This document shows, piece after piece, positions 1 through 19,708 of a stretch of DNA of 64,000 nt. The stretch covers positions 8,246,938-8,310,937 of the forward strand of contig JAZAYU010000008.1 in the NCBI GenBank assembly GCA_038501625.1. Direction: 5' to 3'. The notes beneath the pieces were generated by a model that did not search any database, was not told where the DNA came from, and saw only the letters and a program-made list of their open reading frames with translations. Both the position numbers and the translations under genes were made by a program. Positions within the stretch are counted from its first letter, which is position 1; every line of letters begins with the position of its first letter. This DNA comes from Corbicula japonica (taxonomy: Eukaryota > Mollusca > Bivalvia > Venerida > Cyrenidae).

Positions 1-155
1 ATACTTTTTCAGTGTTTCCAAATGCAGTTTCTTATGCCAAACAAATGAATTTAGTAACATGTGAGTTTCAATAACACACATTTTTGTCAGTTTGTACTTA
101 TTTATAACCCTAAAAACAAACAAGAATTTATAAAATTTAACATGTGTACCACCAG

Positions 156-260
156 GTGTTTGGACTGTTGCATCATAATATAAAGCTACTGGAGAGGGTT
201 GCAAAGGGAAGGAAGGTCGGGCAAGGGTTCAATGTGGAGGCCAAGGATCTGGGGATTTGA
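156..260 (+). other. Short open segment resembling a terminal exon (unrecognised)
   Basis: After a weak acceptor (ACCACCAG) the plus strand is open for 34 codons and ends in TGA. The segment contains LLERVAKGRKVGQGFNVEAK, a composition that looks like protein. I do not recognise it, no partner exon was found, and it sits opposite the USP14 3' part. It may be a chance frame or a decayed element. Confidence 0.15.
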
Positions 261-334
261 GGAGAGAGGTAGTTTAAACTTATTTATTTTACATCAATTG
301 TAAAACAAGTTATTCCAGCTTAAATTACTTATGA

Positions 335-490
335 TCAATGATAACTTTCTGGGTTGAAACCAGTACTCGCACTGAATGTGGATTAAAGAAACTGCAGAAG
401 AATCTCATCCATAGTGGGATTCCAACCCTCAGTTTCTGAATCTGGAGTCCTAGGCTCTACCCCTAGACCACTGTTTCTCCAGGACAGAGG
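335..490 (-). mobile_element. tRNA-derived SINE
   Basis: Read on the minus strand, the segment begins near 490 with an A-box-like GTGGTCTAGGGGTAGAG. About 35 bases later comes a B-box-like GGGTTGGAATCCC. This is the split RNA polymerase III promoter of a tRNA-derived SINE. The downstream part would be the SINE body, and the exact end is unclear. It lies downstream of USP14 exon 8, probably in an intron. Confidence 0.6.
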
Positions 491-1182
491 TGATGCACAA
501 ATATTAGGTACATGTTAGAATATCTGTAGCACTGAATACTACATCATACATACATTGTAATGTGGTGTCATTGTATTTTGCACAGGTTTAAATTTCGAGG
601 ATTTCACGCTAGGGTAAATGTGTTCATTTTAATCAAAGCGAAATCACACAATTTTATTTGCCTTATAAAACAATACAACTGCCCAAATTTATGCATGTGC
701 GAATATATTATTTGCTGTTTTTGTATAAGGGGTTCAATTTGACATGGGAGATGACCCTTTGACTCTTGAAATTTTCGAAAACCCTATATAATAATTTTAG
801 CTGAAAGGTCATTTTTCCTTGAATTAAGGGTATTTTGGACGCATGAAGCCACTAAAGTTACCAAAATGACCCTTGTGATTCAGCAGCTAGTGGAACCCCT
901 GCCCATGAAATTAAATGATACCACAGTAACAGTGACAAGGTAATCTATGTTACACAGTTTCGATTTTAACAGAAATTGGCAACACAGTCACAGAAAACTG
1001 TGATCACAAGTACCAGCTTGAACAACTAGAGATCACTGGCTGAAACTTACATCAGTGTCCAAACTGACCAATCACAAGCCTGACATTGGAGACTGTCCCT
1101 CAATGCTAGTATTATTATTATAGTGACTCAACAAGCAATCTCAGAACACATTAGAAGACCATATTCTAAATGATGTACTGAC

Positions 1183-10515
<9,333 letters not shown>

Positions 10516-10762
10516 CTGTTTGAATTAAAGATAATTTTATTATATGCAGCATGTCATTGGTAAAGTTGTCTTCTAACAGTCAATCCTTGGAATGATATCA
10601 TAATTTGAGCAGATAATATTGCTTATTACCGGTATGCATTTTGTAATAAAACTAATATTTTATGGTCAAATTGTGTAACAAAATCACCACTTAGTTATAA
10701 GAAATAATAGATACTGACAAAGAGTTCATTCAATTATAATAATAACTAAAATGTTAAACTAG

Positions 10763-11010
10763 AATGTGTCCTTGGACTTTGATGCCCCCACTGCTTCAAC
10801 AACATTTTTAATAACAAAGGGCCATAGGGGAAAAAATCCTTTCTTTAAATTCTTTACAACCATCTACACATCCTGCTCAATCATCTGTGCAAGTTTGAAA
10901 GAAATCCGCCTGATAGTTTAGGAGGAGTTGATGCCACAAGATTCGGAGGACGGACGTTCAGACGAGTGCAACTCTTTATGCCTCCCATTTCGTGAGGCAT
11001 AAAAAATATT
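10763..11010 (-). mobile_element. Short pearl-like element, single core unit
   Basis: On the minus strand it starts TTTTTATGCCTCACG, with the inverted partner GGAGGCATAAAG forming a terminal hairpin. A CGTCCGTCCTCCG tract and one core unit with a CTATGGCCCTTTG block follow. The 5' design resembles that of the element at 62811. It lies in USP14 intron 1 or upstream sequence. Confidence 0.55.
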
Positions 11011-11489
11011 ACAGAAGACTCCTTTTTAAGATGTGTCCCATATATAAAGGAAAACAGATTATTTTCACAATCATTAAGTTACCTGTAGCACTTTTAAGAA
11101 ACCTCTTAAAATCTTAAAGAATTTTCAAATAACAAAAAAAATTGTATCATTACTAGGAAAGTTCTATTTTATAATAAATTCTATTATATTACTTAATCAA
11201 TCTTAATGACTTTGTCATAATACATACAATTGATTATTGGGTGTGGTCATCACAATTTGGGCATAAACAAAGACAGAGAAGATATATGTGCTCAGTTGTG
11301 CATTTTATCTACTCAGCAAGCCACTTTTGTCTGTTTTGTATTAGGTGCTAATTGGAAGTTCAAATTTTCCTTCTTAAAGTTCAAGTAATACCAGTGTATG
11401 GGTCTGTGTGATTATTTTAATTATTAGGAATATTGTAGGAGGTCAGTGCTGAATTGTAAATTTGTATTACTTAAGCAAGAAAAGTAAAC

Positions 11490-13150
11490 CTCTGCTCAGC
11501 TGAACCACTCATGAATACACTTGACGAGTTAGTAATACAAATTGCCCCTTTGGTCACCAAGCTCTTTCAAAAGTCATTAGATACAGGCACCATCCCTTCC
11601 GACTGGACCAAGGCGAATGTCACTCCCCTCTTTAAGAAAGGGGATAAAAGTAACCCCGCAAACTATAGGCCAATATCCTTGACATGTGTTCTTTGCAAAT
11701 TAATGGAACACATTGTCGCCTCAAACATCACTAAACATTTCCAGGTCAATAGTATTCTTTATCACCTTCAGCATGGTTTTAGGTCCAAAATGTCATGTGA
11801 AACTCAACTTTTAGGGCTTGTCGAGGACCTATCCCGAAATTTAATCCAAGGTCACCAAACAGATCTAATCCTCTTAGACTTCTCTAAGGCATTCGATAAG
11901 GTCAACCACCTCAAGCTGTTATACAAACTCCATCAACATGGCATTCAAAACAACACTCTTCAATGGGTCAAATCATTTCTTATTGGTCGTCGTCAGTCTG
12001 TCTTGGTCAATGGTGAAAAGTCAGACGAGGTACCTGTCACCTCAGGAGTCCCTCAGGGTTCTGTTCTTGGCCCTCTGCTCTTCTTGCTCTATATAAATGA
12101 CCTGCCTGAAAATATTATCTCACAGGTCCGGTTATTTGCAGACGACACAGCTGTATACATCACGGTCAAAAATGATTCAGACCAGACTTTGCAAGAAGAT
12201 CTAAACAGGTTACAAAAATGGGAACACACTTGGGACATGGAATTCAATCCCTCCAAGTGCACGGTTATAAATATCACAAGATCAAAGCACCCTCACAAAA
12301 CAAATTATACATTGCATGGTCAAACCCTAGCCACAGTCAGTGATGCCAAATACCTTGGTGTTTGCATCACTTCTGACCTTAGCTGGAACAAACACATAAA
12401 TCAGGTCACCACAACAGCTAACCAAACACTAAATTTTATCAAACGGAACATTCCCACTAAACATCAAAACATCAGGCAGTTCGCTTACAAAACCCTTGTC
12501 CGACCACAACTTGAGTACTGTAGCTCAGTGTGGAGTCCCCATACACAACAAAACATCCATAAGATCGAAATGGTTCAGCGCAGGGCCGCTCGATGGGTCA
12601 CCAGTGATTACTCACATTATAGCAGTGTCACAAGCATGCTAGAAAAGCTGGGGTGGCGTTCCCTTGGTAACAGAAGGTGTGATTCCAGACTACTTATGTT
12701 CTTTAAAATTGTCCATGGACTGGTTGCTGTTCCAATGCCTCAGTATGTTTTACCCACTACTCGTCTCACTAGACACATGCATCCCCTCTCTTTTAGGCAA
12801 ATCCAAACTCCTTGTAATTACTATAAATGTTCATTCTACCCTGTCACTATTGTACTGTGGAATTCTTTGCCAGCAAATGTTGCACAGGCACCCACCCTGG
12901 ACCAGTTTAGGCAGGGGGTAACTAAACTGTGCCATAACTTCTAAGCGACTATGCTGTTTTTACTCTTTTAACTGTAAATCTAGTCTTTTAACTAACACTA
13001 TCAGCTTTAATTCAGAACTCTCACAAATACATTATGTATTACTTTTTTTCTCCTGTACATTTCTTCTTTTAATATTTCTTGTACAGACGCGCACCTGCAT
13101 AAAATGCTAAACAATAGTGTCATGCAGTATTTATAGATAGATAGATGCAT
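11490..13150 (+). mobile_element. CR1/L2-group LINE, 5' truncated
   Basis: The element consists of the C-terminal reverse transcriptase frame (11511-12944), a 3' untranslated region of about 190 bp and a short ATAGATAGATAGAT tail. Microsatellite tails instead of poly-A are usual in the CR1/L2 group. The endonuclease part is missing. It lies opposite to and just upstream of USP14 exon 2, inside its first intron or promoter side. Confidence 0.75.
11511..12944 (+). CDS. LINE reverse transcriptase, C-terminal 477 residues (CR1/L2-like)
   Basis: An uninterrupted frame of 477 codons encodes the reverse transcriptase of a non-LTR retrotransposon. In order are NVTPLFKKGDKSNPANYRPI (fingers), LLDFSKAFDKVNH (motif A), TSGVPQGSVLGPLLFLLYIN (motif B), FADDTAVYI (motif C with the catalytic Asp pair), KYLGVCI (motif D), and a thumb/C-terminal region with RPQLEYCSSVWSP and VQRRAARWV. 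The true start is lost through 5' truncation, so the ATG used here is only the first in frame. The open frame continues upstream for a few codons. The lack of stops suggests a fairly young insertion. Family placement in the CR1/L2 group is by resemblance, not phylogeny. Confidence 0.9.
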   Translation: MNTLDELVIQIAPLVTKLFQKSLDTGTIPSDWTKANVTPLFKKGDKSNPANYRPISLTCVLCKLMEHIVASNITKHFQVNSILYHLQHGFRSKMSCETQLLGLVEDLSRNLIQGHQTDLILLDFSKAFDKVNHLKLLYKLHQHGIQNNTLQWVKSFLIGRRQSVLVNGEKSDEVPVTSGVPQGSVLGPLLFLLYINDLPENIISQVRLFADDTAVYITVKNDSDQTLQEDLNRLQKWEHTWDMEFNPSKCTVINITRSKHPHKTNYTLHGQTLATVSDAKYLGVCITSDLSWNKHINQVTTTANQTLNFIKRNIPTKHQNIRQFAYKTLVRPQLEYCSSVWSPHTQQNIHKIEMVQRRAARWVTSDYSHYSSVTSMLEKLGWRSLGNRRCDSRLLMFFKIVHGLVAVPMPQYVLPTTRLTRHMHPLSFRQIQTPCNYYKCSFYPVTIVLWNSLPANVAQAPTLDQFRQGVTKLCHNF

Positions 13151-13539
13151 TATGGTAATGCATTATGGTAATGCATATATGTTTAAGGTCAGTTAACACT
13201 GTTCTGAATACATATAATTTTCATTTATGTTTTCATTATCTTTTGTTCTTTGCTTCATATTGGTGGTGTCTTTATTTTAAAGGTACAGAGAATCAAACGA
13301 GTAAACAGTGACAAGTATTGTGAAAGATGTTCATGATGGGCAGCAATGTTAACAGAAAACCGGATGTTCAGTAAAAATTTTAATTTCCCTGGATCAACAA
13401 TAACGAGAAATCTAATCTCAACTTGGGGGGAACTGCTTGGGTACTCCGAGGTGGTCCAATTGGACTGTTACAGTAGATATCTGATTGTAGCCCGCTTGGA
13501 AAAATTTGACAAGGGGGAATAAGCAAAGTAATGGTCTGA

Positions 13540-14700
13540 TCACACTAAAAAGTTTTACCAATTAATTTTGGATACCATGACAGTGCATTTTTCTCAAAAA
13601 ATGAAAGGGGCCCAAGTGATATTAACCATTATCTGGAAGTCTGAAGCTCAAGTTTCTTTTTTAAAATATTTGGGGAGATGGCACATTTGAGGAGATAATT
13701 TACAAACGAAAATACAAGCAACATTGCCTTTGTAAACTGGCATTTTGATAATAAGTCTGCCGGCAAAAACACGACGGAAGTTTACATGCGCGTGCGCTCT
13801 TTATGTTTAGCCAACAACAAGACCAAGACGTTACTTACTGGATGAACCATGGTTTGACTGTTTCACTGTGCATGATCCTATCACAATAGCTTATTTATTG
13901 ACAACGACTGAGTAAGAGTCAACTTTCATTATGGGAGATTTTAAATATTTGCACCTACCTATGAGGCAAAGGCTAGCTGGATCGCTCCCGCTACTCCAAC
14001 TAAACATTACTGATAGTATTTCTTACTATTGCGGAGACTTTAAACGAAGTGCTGCTGTGCACCGGACACTTTAAAGAATCAAGGACATGTCCTTATATCA
14101 TGCAACTAAAATGAATAAAACTTCTGAGGTGTCGCTCATATGGTCTTATGGTAGCGACGGATATTGTATCTCGAAATGGTCTGATGTTTGAGAATTCAAG
14201 CTTGTCTGTTGATATAGCCGCCTTCATGAATTAATTAAATGGAAACTGAAAATGTCGCCGATTTTGACATAATTAAACATATGTTAGATTGCAGGCGAAC
14301 AGCGGGGTCACATTATCCACATTCACATGGATTTGTTTTTAACCATAATAAAGATTGTAGGCAGGCAATGAAGTGATATAATAACTGAAGTATTAACAAC
14401 CAATTGCACACTAACACGGACGACGCCTTTTAGCATCCCACGCCTTACTTATATCGCACTGTGGGTTCAAACAACATCTTCACTAGCTGTTAGAACTCAA
14501 CAAATCGTCGATACAAGCTGATGTCGACAGTGTAACCATCGGTGTAACCCGAACCCGATAAGTTTTCACCAAGGAGACAGCTGACAGCGGCAAATCTCAT
14601 CCGTATTGCTCATGTGTATGTATATATACCCGTAAAACAGAATGAAAAATAAAATATGTTTAAACTAAAAATATCTCATACACCACCACAAATGGTTCTA
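13540..14700. other. Unassigned stretch, CpG-richer; possible USP14 5' region
   Basis: No coding frame or repeat was recognised. The stretch has more CG dinucleotides than its surroundings (for example CATGCGCGTGCGC near 13786). It lies upstream of USP14 on the minus strand, so it may hold the promoter and exon 1, but I could not find a start exon with the required phase-1 donor. Confidence 0.2.
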
Positions 14701-14851
14701 GATTGAATTGCTGGAAAGTCTCGACAACGCGCTGGGTATTGTAAAAGGGATCTCCGTAAGTGATCTGCCTCGTTATATTTTCTTTTATTGTCTATGGTAA
14801 AGCAATGGCGAAAGGCGCAAGTGTTATGTATTGATATGAGTCAGGTAATGT

Positions 14852-16403
14852 CGATAAAATCGATCGATCTCTCTTGTGGCAAAAACTTAGCCCGGAGAAC
14901 ATAAGCTGCAAACTTGTAGGGGCAAAAAAAAATCAACGTATCAAACAGTAAAATCTTGTGTTCGCTTTAACTCAAATAAATCTGATTTCTTCAGCTCTAA
15001 TATCGGCTTGAAACAGGGAGACCCGAGTTCCCCATTACTTTTTTATGCTCTTCGTAAACGACATTAATGAATGTATAACGTCTGACCTAAATGGTATGTT
15101 CACTATTGATGAACTGAAATATTTTTATTACTTTATGCTGACGACCAGGTCCTTCGCAAAATCGCCGGAAACGTTACAACACATGTTAAATGACATTCAA
15201 CAGTACTGTAATATTTGGGGTCTGAAGATTAATTCTTCAAAAACAAAAGCGATGATATTTGAAAAAGGAAGACACACTACTTATAATTTCTATATAAATA
15301 ATACACAGATTGAACAAGTCAACTCATTCAAATACTTGGGAATGACATTTTTCAAAATGGTAATTGGACGAGAAGCCAAAAAACCATTGCGCAACATGCA
15401 TCCATTGCTTTACATAACTTATTTGGTATTTTTAGTAACGTAGAATTACATATGTCGCAAAAGATTAAAATGTTTGACACATTAATAACGTCCATTTTAA
15501 ATTTCGGAGCGGAGATCTGGGGTAACCACCCGGCTACTGACATTGAACTCATCCACACAAAATTTTTACGACGAATTCTTTGTGTTAAAAAGTCAACTCA
15601 TCTTTCAGCGTTATACGCTGAAACTGGAAGATTCCCTCTAGCAGTTAAAAGAAAAATATTGATGTTAAAATACTGGTCAAAAATTTGCAGACAAGATAAT
15701 AGTTCATTACTTAAAAGAACATATTTATTGATAAAAGACGATGATGACGCAAACAGAACTTACAACGGACAGAACTGGGCCTATCAAATAAAAAATATTT
15801 TAGATAACCACGGTTTACCATACATCTGGAATAATCAAAGCGTTACTAACATACAATCTGAACTGATAAAATCTCGTATTCTCGACAATTACTAACAAAC
15901 TTGGTATTCTACGATTAATAATTTCAGCAAACTAGATGCATATTCCCTATTTAAACACCAATTTGAGTTTGAAAAATATCTACAAATTATTCCAGACGGA
16001 AAAATTAAAGTTGCGCTCACTAAATTTAGAATTTCATCACATACGAATGGAAACTGGACGTTATAAAAATTTACCCCGAGAAGAAAGACTATGTAGATAC
16101 TGTAATATGCGACAAATAGAATCTGAGTTTCACTTCCTGTTAGTATGTCCATATTATCGTGAAATCAGAAGTAAATACCTGAAACCATATTACAATCATT
16201 GGCCGACTATAAACAAATTTGAACGACTCATGTCCACAACAACACCCAAAAATCTTCTATATTTAGCTAAATACATATACCTTAAATTTAAGAAGAAATG
16301 TGTAATTTCCATTCTCGTTTCTTCACCGTTGCATAATACCTATTATCTTTTAAACAACATGTTCTTTTCAACGCTATTATCTTCAAATATGTGTTATCTT
16401 TGA
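14852..16403 (+). pseudogene. Broken LINE reverse transcriptase fragment (family B)
   Basis: Fragments in changing frames are homologous to the 18962-21720 copy. 15045-15443 holds the end of the polymerase domain (FVNDINECITSDL, SKTKAMIFEKGR, FKYLGMTFF). 15452-15895 and 15936-16403 hold the C-terminal part (ILNFGAEIWGNHPA, RLCRYCNMRQIESEFHFLLV). The catalytic region around 15130 is damaged: YADDQVLFA of the other copy is replaced by a frameshifted MLTTRSFA. No function remains. Confidence 0.85.
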
Positions 16404-16603
16404 TAATATTTACTATTAATATTAATCTGTTAACTACTATATGTGAAACCATATTGTATGTTATCCAACATCATTACCATACTTCACGTATTGAACATTG
16501 TTTCGCTCTTCTGTAAACTATGTCCCATTTGTGCTATTACATGTATTGTATTGTATTGTTATAAACATCGTTTGATGTTTTATACAAATAAACTTTTCGT
16601 ATC
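14852..16603 (+). mobile_element. 5'-truncated LINE copy with 14-bp target duplication (family B)
   Basis: The insertion is bounded by a perfect 14-bp direct repeat GAGTCAGGTAATGT at 14838-14851 and 16604-16617. It begins inside the reverse transcriptase at DKIDRSLLW, which aligns with the same words at about 20290 in the longer copy. It continues through QGDPSSPLL, KYLGM and a C-terminal zinc-knuckle-like CRYC...HFLLVCP region, and ends in a 3' untranslated region with AATAAA (16588-16593). No poly-A tail is seen. Several frameshifts and stops show that it is inactive. Confidence 0.88.
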
Positions 16604-16619
16604 GAGTCAGGTAATGTGA

Positions 16620-17010
16620 ATGGGACCTTGTCGTACGATAAGGTTCATTGTCTCATGCAGTTGCTCACATAATGTTAGGTCACGTGATGCTCTCTACTTT
16701 CTCATGCCATGTCATGTTTGTTTATTAAAGTCACGGGACCCTTAAATCGCCTATTCCGTGTATTTCACGTGCTGGACGAGTGTATAAAATAAATACCGCT
16801 ATTTATACGACCTCTCAAGGCTGTCTATGGAATTTATACATGCAAATTTGATTGGACGGGGGAGGGAATGTATGTCTAATCCTTTCCATACAATCAGGCG
16901 AGAGGGACGTCACAATAATCTGACTTGCTCAAGTATTTCGTGTTCACCTTGATTATACACACCTTTATTCGGAAAATTAGTGACCGAACACAGTGGGCGC
17001 TTATTCCATA
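16620..17010 (+). promoter_or_regulatory. Possible promoter upstream of the small two-exon gene
   Basis: The stretch has a TATA-like GTATAAAATAAATA at 16781-16794, CACGTG-type E-boxes and a GACGTCA (CRE-like) site near 16907. It sits directly upstream of the candidate start at 17011. This is motif-level evidence only. Confidence 0.25.
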
Positions 17011-17193
17011 ATGGCAACAGGTATTTACTTCATTTTTGATACAATCTTGTTTTTTTATAGATTAATGCACATACATATTTCAGAACAGTCCGGGGTATTT
17101 TCATCACAAGCAGTGACTGAAGTGTTGAACAGCGACATAATGAAAGCCACGTACGTCACTTATCCCGACGGTACTTCATATCCCAAACACTGA
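17011..17193 (+). CDS. Candidate small protein, two exons (39 residues), unrecognised
   Basis: ATGGCAACAG (17011-17020) is followed by the donor GTATTT, a 63-base T-rich intron and the acceptor ATATTTCAG. Exon 2 (17084-17193) continues in frame to TGA. The product begins MATEQSGVFSSQAVTEVLNS and ends YVTYPDGTSYPKH. Because the intron length is a multiple of three and has no stop, unspliced RNA would also be open and would add a hydrophobic stretch (IYFIFDTILFFY). That longer frame starts at 16993. I do not recognise either form. Support is the splice-like signals, the coding-like second exon and the promoter-like upstream region. Confidence 0.35.
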   Translation: MATGIYFIFDTILFFYRLMHIHISEQSGVFSSQAVTEVLNSDIMKATYVTYPDGTSYPKH

Positions 17194-17389
17194 TGAGCAC
17201 ATGACAATATTTCATTATTTTTTACAGCTTTCGTGGTCTTAATGTTTTGGGAATATGTCTAAATCTACACTATATTGTCCTATTTAGACACTTGTTTCTG
17301 ACCTAACACCAAAACCATTATAGTTGTTTGTATGCTTTACTTATTATTGTAATGGTTTTGCCTTTATCTTTGCTTCATTACTTTTAAAA

Positions 17390-18045
17390 GACGATATGCT
17401 TCAAGATCGTTTTAAGCTTTTAACAATTACATTCTTTGCTTCATGATGGTTTAAAACTTTCAACAATTACATTGATGTTTAGTGTTTCTGAGATTTTGAG
17501 ATAAATTGCAATAAGAATTTTAGGGATTATTTTAGGTCTAACTATTTTCCTTTACTGTTCTAACTTTTCTTAGCATATGTAAATTAAACATATATTAATA
17601 ACATTGGATTGGATTAAGTTTCATTGATATGCATTGTGCCGTTTGAGAGTTTTTGATATTTTTTCTTTTTTGTCTATGACTAAGCAATGAGGAGCGGAGC
17701 AATACCTTAACAATTACATTCTTTGCTTTATGATGGTTTTAAGCTTTCAACAATTACATGCTTTGCTTCAAGATAGTTTAAAGGTTTCAACAATTATATT
17801 CTTTGCTTCGAAATGGTTAAAACAATTAAAAAATTACATTTTTGCCTCAAGGTTGTTTAAAGCTTTCAACAATTTCATTCTTTTACTTCAAAATGGTTAA
17901 AACAATGTAAACAATTATATTCTTTGCTTCAAGATTGTTAAAAGCTTTCAACAATTACATTTTTTGCTTCAAGATTGTTTAAAGCATTCAACAATTGCAT
18001 TCTTTGCTTCAATATTGTTTAAAACTTCCAACAATTACATTCTTG
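17390..18045. repeat. ~47-bp satellite, AT-rich
   Basis: About ten copies of a ~47-bp unit built from TTCAACAATTACATTCTTTG and CTTCAAGATTGTTTAAAGC occur at 17390-17480 and 17700-18045. They are separated by about 220 bp of unrelated sequence. No gene is seen in it. Confidence 0.8.
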
Positions 18046-18080
18046 ATGTTACCAATAGCGAAAGCTGTCAACATGGATGA

Positions 18081-18166
18081 CACTTTAGATACAGCTGTAG
18101 ATGTTGGAGAATGTCAAGAAACTCATGCAGGTGCGGATATCACAATGATTCATCGTTGAAAGGTAC
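18081..18166 (+). other. Short acidic reading frame, possible exon (unrecognised)
   Basis: ATG at 18081 opens MDDTLDTAVDVGECQETHAG, followed by a possible donor GGTGCGG and, if unspliced, a stop eight codons later. It lies just after the satellite. The composition looks protein-like but no homology was recognised. Confidence 0.15.
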
Positions 18167-18994
18167 TGTAAACTGTTTATTTATTAAATGAATCCTTTTG
18201 ATGTAAGAATGCGTCGACCAAGCATATTCGAACTTACAAGATACTTGTATGATCGAATAAAAACACCTTAACCAGTCTTAATCGAAAACTTAGAAAATGT
18301 TCTTACAAAAAAAAAACATGTACATGTTTTAACCGTTTTTATTTTAAGCACGACTATAATTTTGAATTTTAAACTATTACTTTGTTGTGAAAAGAAAATA
18401 GTATTTGCATAATCAAGAAATCGCGACAAATATATAAAATGTTTTAGAGAAAAGGTATATATTAAATACCTGTTAAAAATATCTTATAGAGTCCATGCAC
18501 ACCGTATCGAGGTCACACATTAATCATAGGTTAAACTTTTTGAAAAAAAAGATCAAACATTACAAAAAACTTCATTTAAATGTGATGTGAGTCATGCCGA
18601 CAAGAAATAACATGGAGCTTTGGAATGGGAATAATGGGGTAGGGGTCATACCCCGTACTCTCCTCCGCCCCCTCCCCCACCCCGCCAAAAAGTAACCATA
18701 TATCTTTATCCTAGTTCGCTTATAAATAAAAAGCCTATGGTATGTTTCTGGCATAAATTTCAACTTTTTGGGGTATGTTATACACTAAATATTGAGAATT
18801 TTGAAATGAAAACTACATAAATCAACAGAGAAAACTTCAATAATTAACAGAAGAATAAGTATTATTTGCTGATAGCTGAATTACGGAAGAATCGAAGGTT
18901 TAAAATCCACAAATATAAAATAATTTAGGGGTAACATAAAAAACCTACGTAACAATCGCCAATCGATTTTTTTGAGAAACTAGAAGCAGATATT

Positions 18995-19708
18995 ATGAAA
19001 AATGATAATTTAGGTAAAGTTTATGTTACAGGTGACATGAATTGTCGAACTTCGAATGAAGAAGATTTTCTTTCGTTCGATAAATACCTTGATCAAAATT
19101 TGCCATTTGTTGATAAACAAAATATACCCTTACGTCAAAATTACGATAAAGTAACCGATAGTAAAGGACGTAAACTTATTGATATATGTCTAGCGACGGG
19201 CCTACTGATAGCAAATGGTCGTTTAGAAAACGATGAAAAAGGTAAATGCACTTTTTGCTCCCAAAGGGGAACTAGTACGGTCGATTACCTATTATTACAC
19301 TTTAGTAACTTTAATACAATATCACATTTTTGCATTCATGATTTTAATGAGTTCTCAGATCATGCGCCGATTTCATTTGATCTGTGTATCTCATTAAACT
19401 CGTTCACGGATCATATAGATCCCCAAAATGTCAGTTCGGATCAGCCTTCAAAAATAGTATGGGATAACGAAAAAGCCCATGATTTTATTTCGCAATTTAC
19501 GAATAACGATGCGGTTTTAAACCAATTACTCTGTGACGTGTTTACTCAACCGGTTGAAACTGTAGTTGAAAATTTCACGGATTACTTGCTTACACATGCT
19601 ATTAATGTTTTTGGTAAAAATAATAATCAAGGTAAAATATCATTTAATACAAGCAGAAAAATATTAAAGGACTCTATAAGAAAAGACAAGATCAATCGGA
19701 TTCGCTAA
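18995..19708 (+). pseudogene. LINE family B: APE-type endonuclease, C-terminal half
   Basis: The frame of 237 codons shows the endonuclease motifs VTGDMNCRT (GDxN), STVDYLL (D of the active site) and FSDHAPISF (SDH). These enzymes nick target DNA to prime reverse transcription. The N-terminal half, with the QE motif, is missing. A frameshift near 19690 ends the frame and the protein continues in another frame as SLTVNDLFQHFKDIF. Confidence 0.85.

Noticed and set aside
13830..13870. Minus-strand ATG with GTAAGT donor (MVHP) as USP14 exon 1
   Set aside because: It ends in phase 0, while exon 2 requires a phase-1 donor, and the peptide does not match the family start.
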